Shown: positions 7,541-14,432, numbered from the stretch's first letter. The stretch is 17,516 bases of DNA from CAYUYV01 sp964522525 (GCA_964522525.1 CAZFWG010000087.1:1-17516); one strand, 5' to 3'. Numbers and translations are program-made. The notes: a model not told the origin generated them from the sequence alone.

Positions 7541-7969
7541 ATGGCCTTTTCAGGGACCCTTGCCGATTTCGCGATCTCGACGCTCTTTGGAGCCATGGTC
7601 TTCTTTCCCGTGGTCGTGGCGCCGACCGTTTTCAAAGTTCTTGATGCTGAGCACGCATCCCGGTTTCTCCGTGCCCTGTTCCCGGGCTACTATGCCTTCC
7701 TGATCGTGACATCCGGTATCGGTGCTCTGGCCCTGGCCTTCACGTCGCCGCTGCGCGCCTGCGTGCTCGGGGCCATCGCGCTCAGCACCCTGGCGATCCG
7801 GCAAGTGCTCATGCCACGCATCAATCGGGACCGGGACGGCGAAATCCAGGGCGATGCGAGGGCGGCGCGACGCTTTTCCCAGGGCCATACCATTGCCGTT
7901 CTGGTGAATGCGCTACAGATTCTGGCGGTCATATATGTCGTCGCCGATCCGCTGGTGTTCAGCCAGTAA
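7541..7969 (+). CDS. DUF4149-type integral membrane protein
   Basis: The product is 142 residues with four membrane helices near 10-28, 48-68, 70-88 and 117-135. The block FGAMVFFPVVVAPTVFKVLD followed by ASRFLRALFPGYY is the hallmark I associate with DUF4149 (distantly TMEM205-like). So is the later PRINRDRD...FSQGHTIAVLVN. No biochemical function is established for this family as far as I know. The ATG at 7541 has AGGGA five bases upstream. An ATG two codons earlier (7535) is possible, and the upstream open frame to 7385 is unlike the family and looks non-coding. The Sel1-repeat gene begins 31 bases after the stop on the same strand, so the two probably form an operon. Confidence 0.8.
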   Translation: MAFSGTLADFAISTLFGAMVFFPVVVAPTVFKVLDAEHASRFLRALFPGYYAFLIVTSGIGALALAFTSPLRACVLGAIALSTLAIRQVLMPRINRDRDGEIQGDARAARRFSQGHTIAVLVNALQILAVIYVVADPLVFSQ

Positions 7970-8000
7970 AGCGCGCCCTGTCAGGAGGCGAATCGACCGG

Positions 8001-8660
8001 ATGCCTGGGTCCAGGGGAGACAATGCCGAACGCGGTGAACGGCTGTTCGAGCAGGCGATGGCGCTTCTCGCGGGCCGCCACGGTCTGGACCGCGTCGTGC
8101 ACCTGCTGACAGAGGCCGCTGCGCTGGGCCACCCGGCCGCCGCCAATCAGCTCGGCGCCATGTATCAGCACGGTGATGTGGTGGCGAAGGACCTCAAACG
8201 GGCCGCCGCACTTTATGCCCAGGCCGCGTCCGCCGATCTCGCCCTCGGGCAGTTCAATCTTGGCTTCCTGTTCCACCACGGGCTCGGTCTGGACCAGGAT
8301 CTGGTGACGGCCCGCGAGTGGTATCAGGCCGCCGCCGATCAGGGGGAACCCACGGCCCAGCTCAATCTGGGCGTCATGTATGCTCGGGGCGAAGGGGGCT
8401 TCAAGGACCGCACAAGAGCTCACGAACTCTGGGAAGCCGCGGCCTGGGCCGGGGAAGCCATGGCCGCCTATAACCTCGGCGTCGCCCATGCAGGGGGCCA
8501 TGATGTCGGGATCGATTTCGGCCAAGCCTATTATTGGTTCACCATCGCCGGACGTCTGGGACACATGGACTCCACAGCCGCCCTCTCCCGGATCATCCCC
8601 GTCATGACGGACGAGGAGCGAGCCTACGCCCGCGAGCGCCTGGCGGCGACCGACACCTAG
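8001..8660 (+). CDS. Sel1-repeat (TPR-like) protein
   Basis: The product is 219 residues built mainly of about four Sel1-like helical repeats. The consensus is visible as NQLGAMYQHGDVVAKDLKRA, FNLGFLFHHGLGLDQDLVTA, LNLGVMYARGEGGFKDRTRA and YNLGVAHAGGHDVGIDFGQA. Each is followed by an alanine-rich helix such as REWYQAAADQGEPTAQ. Such solenoids act as protein-protein interaction scaffolds. There is no signal peptide or membrane segment, so it is probably cytoplasmic. A shorter tail (MTDEERAYARERLAA) closes it. The ATG at 8001 has AGGAGG at 7983-7988, a slightly long spacing of 12 bases. Earlier in-frame codons would overlap the DUF4149 gene. The partner is unknown; the adjacent DUF4149 protein is the obvious candidate. 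Its TAG stop lies within the left end of a repeat. Confidence 0.88.
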   Translation: MPGSRGDNAERGERLFEQAMALLAGRHGLDRVVHLLTEAAALGHPAAANQLGAMYQHGDVVAKDLKRAAALYAQAASADLALGQFNLGFLFHHGLGLDQDLVTAREWYQAAADQGEPTAQLNLGVMYARGEGGFKDRTRAHELWEAAAWAGEAMAAYNLGVAHAGGHDVGIDFGQAYYWFTIAGRLGHMDSTAALSRIIPVMTDEERAYARERLAATDT

Positions 8661-8904
8661 TGCAGCGACTCAGACAGAAGGTGCACCTTCAGTCTGCCCG
8701 CCTCCCTAGAGCGCGTTCAGGAGTGAGGCGCAGCCGAACGGGCGCCGGTTTTCCGCCCGGAACGCGCTTAGACCAAAGACTTCAGAGCATTTTCATGATC
8801 CGGCGTTTCGTGAAAATGCTCTCGCTAAACTCTTGTTCGTACAACGACTTTTCCAGACAGATGTCGACCTGAGACCGCATCATCCGTCTGGGCCGTTGCA
8901 CTAG
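8657..8904. repeat. Composite repeat with imperfect terminal inverted repeats (MITE-like)
   Basis: The 19 bases at 8657-8675 (CTAGTGCAGCGACTCAGAC) match the reverse complement of 8886-8904 (CTAGTGCAACGGCCCAGAC) at 16 of 19 positions. Each end is itself a hairpin. On the left, CAGAC-A-GAAGG (8671-8681) pairs across TGCA with CCTTC-A-GTCTG (8686-8696). On the right, CCAGAC and GATG (8853-8863) pair with CATC and GTCTGG (8881-8891), with CAACG/CGTTG outside. The palindrome at 8707-8822 lies in between. The stop codon of the Sel1 gene is inside the left end. No transposase is encoded. It is 247 bases long and could be a non-autonomous mobile element or a cluster of extragenic palindromes. Confidence 0.6.
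8707..8822 (+). repeat. Bipartite extragenic palindrome, copy 2
   Basis: It has the same architecture as the copy at 6897-7002 in the opposite orientation. The first half is AGCGCGTTC (8710-8718) pairing with GAACGCGCT (8760-8768), with an inner CGGGCG/CGCCCG stem (8739-8744 with 8754-8759). A 15-base linker containing CAAAGA follows. The second half is AGAGCATTTTCA (8784-8795) pairing with TGAAAATGCTCT (8811-8822) around a 15-base loop that starts TGA and contains CGG, as in copy 1. The left boundary TAGAGCG matches copy 1; the right boundary keeps only GCTCT. Confidence 0.83.
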
Positions 8905-8994
8905 ATTTCGGGAGGGCAGCCTCGCGCTCACTCCTCTTTGTCCGGATCATGACCAGCTTCCGGAAAGCCGGGCTGTCCGGGGCGGCGGACCGGG

Positions 8995-10266
8995 TCAGCG
9001 CAGGATGCCCTTGCCGGCATAGTGACCGACGGGGCCGAGTTCCTCCCCAATGCGGATCAGCTGATTGTATTTCGCGGTGCGATCCGAACGGGCGAGCGAA
9101 CCGGTCTTGATCTGACCACATCCCGTGGCGACCGCGAGATCGGCGATGGTCGCATCCTCGGTCTCGCCGGAACGGTGGGACATGACGGCCGTATAGCCCG
9201 CCTTGTGGGCGATCTCGACCGCTTCGAGGGTTTCGCTCAGGGTGCCGATTTGATTGACCTTGACCAGGATGGAGTTGGCCGCCGAGGTGGCAATGCCCCG
9301 GCGCAGACGTTCCGGATTGGTCACGAACAGATCATCCCCCACCAGTTGGACCCGGTCGCCGACCGCGGCCGTCAAGGCCTGCCAGCCCTCCCAGTCATCC
9401 TCCGCCATGCCGTCTTCGATCGAGATGATGGGATAGCGCGACACCAGATCCTGGAGATAGTTCACCATGCCGGCAGGATCGAGCACCCGGTTCTCGCCGG
9501 CGAGTTTGTATTGGCCGCCTTCGTATAGCTCCGTCGACGCCACATCGAGGGCCAGCATCACCTGGTCGCCCGGCGTGTAGCCGGCCGCTTCGGTGGCGCC
9601 CATGATGAACTGAAGGGCCTCATCCGCCGACTGAAGAGCCGGCGCGAAGCCGCCCTCGTCGCCCACATTGGTGTTGTGGCCCGCATCCTTCAGCTTCTTT
9701 TTCAGGGACTGGAAAATCTCCGCCCCCATGCGCACCGCTTCCATCTGGGATTCGGCGCCCACGGGCATGACCATGAATTCCTGAATGTCGATCGGATTGT
9801 CCGCATGGGCGCCCCCATTGATGATGTTCATCATGGGCACGGGCAGGATCCGGGCGGCGGGCCCGCCCAGATAGCGATAGAGCGGGAGACCGCAGCTCTC
9901 GGCGGCGGCCTTCGCCGTGGCGAGGGAGACGCCGAGAATGGCGTTGGCCCCCAGGCGGCCCTTGTTCGCCGTCCCGTCCAGTTCCACCATGGTCTGGTCG
10001 ATCAGCAACTGGTCTTCGGCGTCGAAGCCGCTGAGCGCATCGAAGATCTCGCCATTCACGGCTTCCACGGCCCGGCGCACGCCCTTGCCGCCGAAGCGGG
10101 TGTCGCCATCGCGCAGTTCCACCGCCTCATGGGCCCCCGTCGACGCCCCTGAGGGCACCCCGGCCCGGCCCATGGAGCCGTCTTCCAGGGACACATCCAC
10201 TTCGACGGTGGGATTGCCCCGGCTGTCGAGAATCTCGCGGGCGGTAATGTCGATGATCGCAGTCAT
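8995..10266 (-). CDS. eno: Enolase (phosphopyruvate hydratase)
   Basis: The product is 423 residues, full length for bacterial enolase. It interconverts 2-phosphoglycerate and phosphoenolpyruvate in glycolysis and gluconeogenesis in the cytoplasm. The N-terminal domain opens with AREILDSRGNPTVEVDV and the loop GVPSGASTGAHEA. The barrel has Glu204 in VGDEGGFAP, metal ligands Asp241 (ALDVAS), Glu284 (SIEDGMAEDD) and Asp311 (VGDDLFVTN). The catalytic base is Lys336 (LVKVNQIGT), and the substrate-binding MSHRSGETED is at 362-371. The start has GGAG eight bases upstream. It lies 161 bases downstream of the carboxyltransferase gene on the same strand, so it could be read alone or by readthrough. 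The usual companions of eno (pyrG, kdsA) are not in view. Confidence 0.99.
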   Translation of the reverse strand: MTAIIDITAREILDSRGNPTVEVDVSLEDGSMGRAGVPSGASTGAHEAVELRDGDTRFGGKGVRRAVEAVNGEIFDALSGFDAEDQLLIDQTMVELDGTANKGRLGANAILGVSLATAKAAAESCGLPLYRYLGGPAARILPVPMMNIINGGAHADNPIDIQEFMVMPVGAESQMEAVRMGAEIFQSLKKKLKDAGHNTNVGDEGGFAPALQSADEALQFIMGATEAAGYTPGDQVMLALDVASTELYEGGQYKLAGENRVLDPAGMVNYLQDLVSRYPIISIEDGMAEDDWEGWQALTAAVGDRVQLVGDDLFVTNPERLRRGIATSAANSILVKVNQIGTLSETLEAVEIAHKAGYTAVMSHRSGETEDATIADLAVATGCGQIKTGSLARSDRTAKYNQLIRIGEELGPVGHYAGKGILR

Positions 10267-10427
10267 GTCGGGTTCTCCATGGAAGAAAGGCGTCCCCGGG
10301 CCCGAGGGTTTTCAGGGCGGCCAGGGAAAGAACGGGTGCACAGAACTGGTGCTGTGATAGCGGAGCGTCGGGTCCGGCGAAAGACCGATGCGCGCGGCGG
10401 CGCCTTCGGCCTTCTTCCCCGGGCGTT

Positions 10428-12035
10428 TCACATCCGGAAGATGCCGAAGCGCGGCTCGGGAATGGGTGCGTTGAGGCTCGCGGAGAGGGCCAGGGCGAGC
10501 ACGCGCCTTGTGTCCCGGGGGCGGATGATGCCGTCGTCCCAAAGGCGGGCCGTGGCGAAATAGGGATGACCTTCCTGCTCATATTGGGCGCGAATCGGGG
10601 CCTTGAAAGCCTCCTCCTCGTCCGCGCTCCAGCCCTCACCCTTGGCCTCCAGATTGTCCCGCTTGACCGTCGCCAGCACACTCGCGGCCTGCTCCCCGCC
10701 CATGACCGAAATGCGGGCATTGGGCCAGGAAAACAGGAAACGGGGGCTGTAGGCCCGGCCGCACATGCCGTAATTGCCGGCGCCATAGGAGCCGCCGATC
10801 AGCACCGTGAATTTGGGCACGGGCGCGCAGGAAACGGCGGTGACGAGTTTGGCGCCATCCTTGGCAATGCCGCCCGATTCATATTTCCGGCCCACCATGA
10901 AGCCCGAGATGTTCTGCAGAAAGATCAAGGGCACGCCACGCTGGGAACACAGTTCCACGAAATGGGCGCCCTTGAGGGCGGATTCGGAAAACAGGATCCC
11001 GTTATTGGCGATGATGCCCACGGGATAGCCCTCGATATGGGCAAAGCCCGTCACCAGGGTCGTGCCGTAGAGGGACTTGAACTCGTCGAAGCGGGAGCCG
11101 TCCACGATCCGGGCAATCACTTCGCGCACGTCATATTGCGTGACCAGGCTTGACGGCACCACGCCCTCGATTTCGTCCGGCGCGAAAAGGGGCGGCTCCG
11201 GCGTACGCAGATCGAGATCGACCCGTTTGGGCCGGTTGAGGGTGCCGACCACTTGCCGGGCCAGGGCCAGGGCATGGGCATCATCCACGGCATAATGGTC
11301 GACCACACCGCTGGTGCGCGCATGGACGTCCGCCCCGCCCAGATCCTCCGCCGTCACGACCTCGCCCGTGGCGGCCTTCACCAGGGGCGGGCCGCCCAGA
11401 AAGATCGTGCCCTGCTGGCGCACGATGATGGTCTCGGCGGACATGGCCGGTACATAGGCGCCGCCCGCCGTGCAGGACCCCATGACCACCGCGATCTGGG
11501 GGATGCCCTCGGCCGACATGGTCGCCTGATTGTAGAAGATGCGCCCGAAATGCTCCCGGTCCGGAAAGATTTCCGCCTGGTTCGGCAGATTGGCGCCGCC
11601 GGAATCGACAAGATAGAGAGACGGCAGATGGTTCTCCCGGGCCACTTCCTGGGCGCGCAGATGCTTTTTGACCGTGACCGGATAATAGGTCCCGCCCTTG
11701 ATCGTGGCATCGTTGCAGACAATCACGCATTCCCGGCCCGCCACCCGGCCGACGCCGGTGATGATGGAGGCCCCGTGAATGGCCCCGTCATAAAGGCCGT
11801 GGGCCGCCAGCGGCGACAGTTCCAGGAACGGGCTGCCCGGATCAAGCAAGGTGTTCACGCGATCCCTCGGCAGGAGCTTGCCCCGGTCCAGGTGCTTCTG
11901 CCGGGCCCGCTCGTCTCCTCCTTGCGCGGCCTGCGCAAGCTTGGCGTCAAGATCGTCGACCAGGGCCGCCATCGCCGCCTGGTTCTGTTTGAACGCCTCG
12001 GACCGGGGATCAATCGTTGAGGAAAGAACGGTCAT
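10428..12035 (-). CDS. mccB: Acyl-CoA carboxylase carboxyltransferase subunit, 3-methylcrotonyl-CoA carboxylase beta type
   Basis: The product is 535 residues, the usual length of the MCC beta subunit. It transfers CO2 from carboxybiotin to 3-methylcrotonyl-CoA in leucine breakdown, as part of a complex with the biotin-carrying alpha subunit. The opening (RSEAFKQNQAAMAALVDDL, then KLLPRDRVNTLLDPGSPFLE) and NDATIKGGTYYPVTVKKHLR are typical of MCC/geranyl-CoA carboxylase rather than propionyl-CoA carboxylase. The two crotonase-like oxyanion regions are GSCTAGGAYVPAMS (from 186) and GGSYGAGNYGMCGRAY (414-429). GAGG lies seven bases before the ATG. No alpha subunit, isovaleryl-CoA dehydrogenase, enoyl-CoA hydratase or HMG-CoA lyase gene is adjacent, which is unusual for this pathway. 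A geranyl-CoA or other branched acyl-CoA substrate cannot be excluded. Confidence 0.92.
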   Translation of the reverse strand: MTVLSSTIDPRSEAFKQNQAAMAALVDDLDAKLAQAAQGGDERARQKHLDRGKLLPRDRVNTLLDPGSPFLELSPLAAHGLYDGAIHGASIITGVGRVAGRECVIVCNDATIKGGTYYPVTVKKHLRAQEVARENHLPSLYLVDSGGANLPNQAEIFPDREHFGRIFYNQATMSAEGIPQIAVVMGSCTAGGAYVPAMSAETIIVRQQGTIFLGGPPLVKAATGEVVTAEDLGGADVHARTSGVVDHYAVDDAHALALARQVVGTLNRPKRVDLDLRTPEPPLFAPDEIEGVVPSSLVTQYDVREVIARIVDGSRFDEFKSLYGTTLVTGFAHIEGYPVGIIANNGILFSESALKGAHFVELCSQRGVPLIFLQNISGFMVGRKYESGGIAKDGAKLVTAVSCAPVPKFTVLIGGSYGAGNYGMCGRAYSPRFLFSWPNARISVMGGEQAASVLATVKRDNLEAKGEGWSADEEEAFKAPIRAQYEQEGHPYFATARLWDDGIIRPRDTRRVLALALSASLNAPIPEPRFGIFRM

Positions 12036-12079
12036 GGACCCGCCTCAAGAGCTTGGATTGAAAGCCAAAGGGGTAGCAC

Positions 12080-12125
12080 GGGGCCGGAACCCTTGTCGAT
12101 CAGGCCCCGGTTCCCCTGGAACCGG
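12080..12125. promoter_or_regulatory. Cluster of overlapping hairpins in the mccB/channel divergent region
   Basis: CCGGTTCC (12107-12114) and GGAACCGG (12118-12125) form an 8-bp hairpin with a three-base loop. The first arm can instead pair with sequence upstream. GGGGCC (12080-12085) matches GGCCCC (12103-12108), and GGAACC (12086-12091) matches GGTTCC (12109-12114). The alternatives exclude each other. It could be a leader structure of either divergent gene or a binding site; no T-run follows on either strand. Confidence 0.3.
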
Positions 12126-12254
12126 ACCGAGAGGCGCTTGGAATGGCCGTTGCCGCCCGCTCCCCCTTCCCGCCAGGGGCGCAGGGCGGGCCCCACTTTC
12201 CATAATCCGGTTCTCCCGGTGGGCAAGGGTGCAACCCCGAGGTAAGGTGCGTTC

Positions 12255-13094
12255 ATGGCAGAGTCGTATCGGGTGGGAGCAGACATGGAACGGCTGCGGG
12301 CGCGTTTGACGGCGCTGGTCGAACACCCTTTTTTTCACAGGGGCGTCATCGCGCTGATCCTGTTCAACGCCGTTGTTCTGGGGCTTGAGACCATTCCGAG
12401 CGCCGCGGCCATGTTCGGGCCGCTCCTGAGTCAGATCGATGTGGCCATTGTCGGCCTCTTCACGGTGGAGATCGCCTTGCGCATTGCCGCACGGGGGCGG
12501 GCGTTCTTCCGTGACCCGTGGTCGATCTTCGATTTCACCGTGGTCGTCATTTCCCTCAGTGCCCTGAGCGGCATTTCGGCCTTGCGGGCCTTGCGCGTCT
12601 TCCGGGTCATGCGGCTGCTCAATGCCTTTCCAAGGCTGCGCTTCGTGGTCACCGGGCTGTTGAGCGCCCTGCCCGGCGTCGCCTCCGTGGCCGTCGTCCT
12701 GGTGATCATCCTGTTCGTCGCGTCGGTCATCGCCACGAAAATGTTCGGCGAAACGGCCCCCCAATATTTCGGCGACCTGTTCACCTCCATGTTCACCCTG
12801 TTTCAGGTGATGACCCTCGAAGGCTGGCCGGACATCGCGGACTCGGTGATGGGCGAAATCCCCTATGCCTGGATCTTCTTCGTGATCTACATCCTGGTCG
12901 CGACCCTGACCATGCTGAACCTGTTCGTGGCGATCATTGTCGGCGCGATGGAAACCGAGGCGCTGCGCCTCGCGGCGACCAAGGCCGGTCAGGACGAGTT
13001 GCTGGAGGAATTGCGGGAGATGCGCGCGCAGATTTCCCGACTTGAAGCAGCCTCCACCGCACATCAACCGAAAGTTGTTCCCTCGGAAGACTGA
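12255..13094 (+). CDS. Voltage-gated cation channel, NaChBac (BacNav) family
   Basis: The product is 279 residues, about the family length, and forms one six-helix subunit of a presumed tetramer in the inner membrane. S1 (VIALILFNAVVLGLET) has Asn38 and Glu45, S2 has Glu72 and S3 has Asp93 in FDFTVVV. S4 is ALRALRVFRVMRLL with Arg111, 114, 117 and 120 at every third position, so a working voltage sensor is expected. The pore is FTLFQVMTLEGWPDIADS; filter residues are Thr187 to Asp193. S6 ends LNLFVAIIVGAMETEA, followed by a coiled coil (DELLEELREMRAQISRLEAA) as in BacNav four-helix bundles. The filter TLEGWPD departs from TLESW of sodium-selective members, so calcium permeability is possible. 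ATG 12255 has GAGG and AAGG upstream; ATG 12285 with GGGAG is an equally plausible start. A chemoreceptor gene follows after 69 bases. Confidence 0.93.
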   Translation: MAESYRVGADMERLRARLTALVEHPFFHRGVIALILFNAVVLGLETIPSAAAMFGPLLSQIDVAIVGLFTVEIALRIAARGRAFFRDPWSIFDFTVVVISLSALSGISALRALRVFRVMRLLNAFPRLRFVVTGLLSALPGVASVAVVLVIILFVASVIATKMFGETAPQYFGDLFTSMFTLFQVMTLEGWPDIADSVMGEIPYAWIFFVIYILVATLTMLNLFVAIIVGAMETEALRLAATKAGQDELLEELREMRAQISRLEAASTAHQPKVVPSED

Positions 13095-13163
13095 TCGCCA
13101 ACCTCACATTTACGCTTTCTATGATGTGGTACGCCTCGGGTTTACTCTTAAAAGGCGAAAACC

Positions 13164-14417
13164 ATGGCCCGAGTGTATGATGGACCCTTTGGCGGAAGGG
13201 TCGGCGGCGTGCTCCTCCCAACGGTGCTGGTCATTGTGGGTGTGATCCTGGGGACCACTCACTATGGCTGGCTTTTTGTCCCCTTCGGCCTGTCTCTCGC
13301 CCTGGCCGGGGTGCTTGCCGGCCGCCGCTCCGTGACCCTGGTCCCCTCCGTCGCGCGGGAGGCCGACACGGCCATTCCGGTCCAGGAAGCAACCCTCGAA
13401 ATGGCCCCCGAAGCGCCATCGGCTTCACCCGCGGATCCCATGAGGGAAGACGGCGAGATGCCGTCGGATCCCGACGAGAGCGCGGCCGAAGAAGCAACGC
13501 CGCCCCCATTCACGGTTTCCCAACGGAGCGAGGCCGCTTTCGAGGCCCTGATCTCCTGCGTCAAGGACGGCTATGGCGCGACCAAAAGCTTGAGCCAGAA
13601 CGCGTCTGAAACCAGCATCCACGCGAAAGACGTGGCGGATAAGGGCGCCACCGCCGCCCAGGCAATCCAGGCGGTCGCTTCGGCGGCGGAGGAACTCTCG
13701 GTGACGGCGCGGGAAATCGCGGGACAGATAACATTCTCCTCGGAACAGGCGACAATCGCTTCCAAGGAGGTGGCGGCGGCCAACACGACCATCACTGAAC
13801 TCTCGAATGCCGCGCGGGAAGTGGGCGATGTGGTCAAGCTGATCCGAGAGATCGCGGAACAGACCAATCTCCTCGCCCTGAACGCCACCATCGAGGCGGC
13901 GCGCGCCGGCGATGCCGGACGCGGTTTCGCGGTGGTTGCCACGGAGGTCAAATCCCTCGCCCAGCAAACGGCCAACGCCACCGGCAACATCGCCCACCAG
14001 ATCTCGACGATCCAGAGCACCGTGAGTTCTGCCGTAACGGCGGTGAACTCCATCGGCCGTCTGGTCATGGGCATCCATGAAGTCGTCACCAACATTGCTT
14101 CCGCTTCCGAACAGCAGAATGCGGCGACTCAGTCGATCAGTGAGAATGTGACCGCCGTGGCGGACATCACGGCGGAAACCTCCGATCTTCTGGACCTGCT
14201 CTGCATGGGTGCGGAGCAAACGGACGTGTTCTCGGAGGAAGCCTGGGCGGCCTTCCGGGCCATGCGCGGCATCATCGACGACCTGAAAGCCCTGGTCGAG
14301 GATCTGGAAGCCAAAGTCAACACGGCCGAGGAGGTCAACACGGCCGAGGAGCCGGTCACACCGGATACGGACGAGGCTTGCCCGGAAGAAGCCCCCTCCA
14401 TTGCCGAAGCGGCCTGA
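13164..14417 (+). CDS. Methyl-accepting chemotaxis protein without ligand-binding domain
   Basis: The product is 417 residues. Two hydrophobic helices (about 15-30 and 36-52) form a hairpin with only a five-residue connection, so there is no periplasmic sensor. No HAMP, PAS or globin domain is visible. A Pro/Ala/Glu-rich linker (about 70-118) leads to an MCP signalling coiled coil from about 120 to 345. The CheA/CheW-contact tip is IREIAEQTNLLALNATIEAA, continuing ARAGDAGRGFAVVATEVKSLA. A second helical stretch (350-386) and an acidic tail follow; no CheR-binding pentapeptide is present. AAAGG lies about nine bases before the start. It lies directly behind the channel gene in the same direction. 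A TATGAT at 13120-13125 could be a separate promoter -10, but no matching -35 is clear. Membrane-anchored and probably part of a polar array. Confidence 0.92.
   Translation: MARVYDGPFGGRVGGVLLPTVLVIVGVILGTTHYGWLFVPFGLSLALAGVLAGRRSVTLVPSVAREADTAIPVQEATLEMAPEAPSASPADPMREDGEMPSDPDESAAEEATPPPFTVSQRSEAAFEALISCVKDGYGATKSLSQNASETSIHAKDVADKGATAAQAIQAVASAAEELSVTAREIAGQITFSSEQATIASKEVAAANTTITELSNAAREVGDVVKLIREIAEQTNLLALNATIEAARAGDAGRGFAVVATEVKSLAQQTANATGNIAHQISTIQSTVSSAVTAVNSIGRLVMGIHEVVTNIASASEQQNAATQSISENVTAVADITAETSDLLDLLCMGAEQTDVFSEEAWAAFRAMRGIIDDLKALVEDLEAKVNTAEEVNTAEEPVTPDTDEACPEEAPSIAEAA
14316..14351 (+). repeat. 18-bp tandem direct repeat inside the chemoreceptor gene
   Basis: GTCAACACGGCCGAGGAG occurs twice back to back (14316-14333 and 14334-14351), encoding VNTAEE-VNTAEE near the C-terminus. 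The copies are identical, so it is a recent in-frame duplication in the acidic tail. Confidence 0.95.
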
Positions 14418-14432
14418 GACGAAAGCCCGGCG

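Noticed and set aside
8975..8990. GTCCG/CGGAC hairpin after eno as a terminator
   Set aside because: Only a five-base stem, no T-run on the minus strand; too weak to call.
8825..9121. Minus-strand open frame overlapping the 3' end of eno and the repeat
   Set aside because: It overlaps the conserved end of enolase in another frame and extends into repeat sequence; its composition looks non-coding.
12045..13067. Minus-strand open frame of 340 codons opposite the channel gene
   Set aside because: Its translation is a low-complexity His/Asp/Gln/Gly string mirroring membrane-helix codons; the channel is certain on the plus strand.
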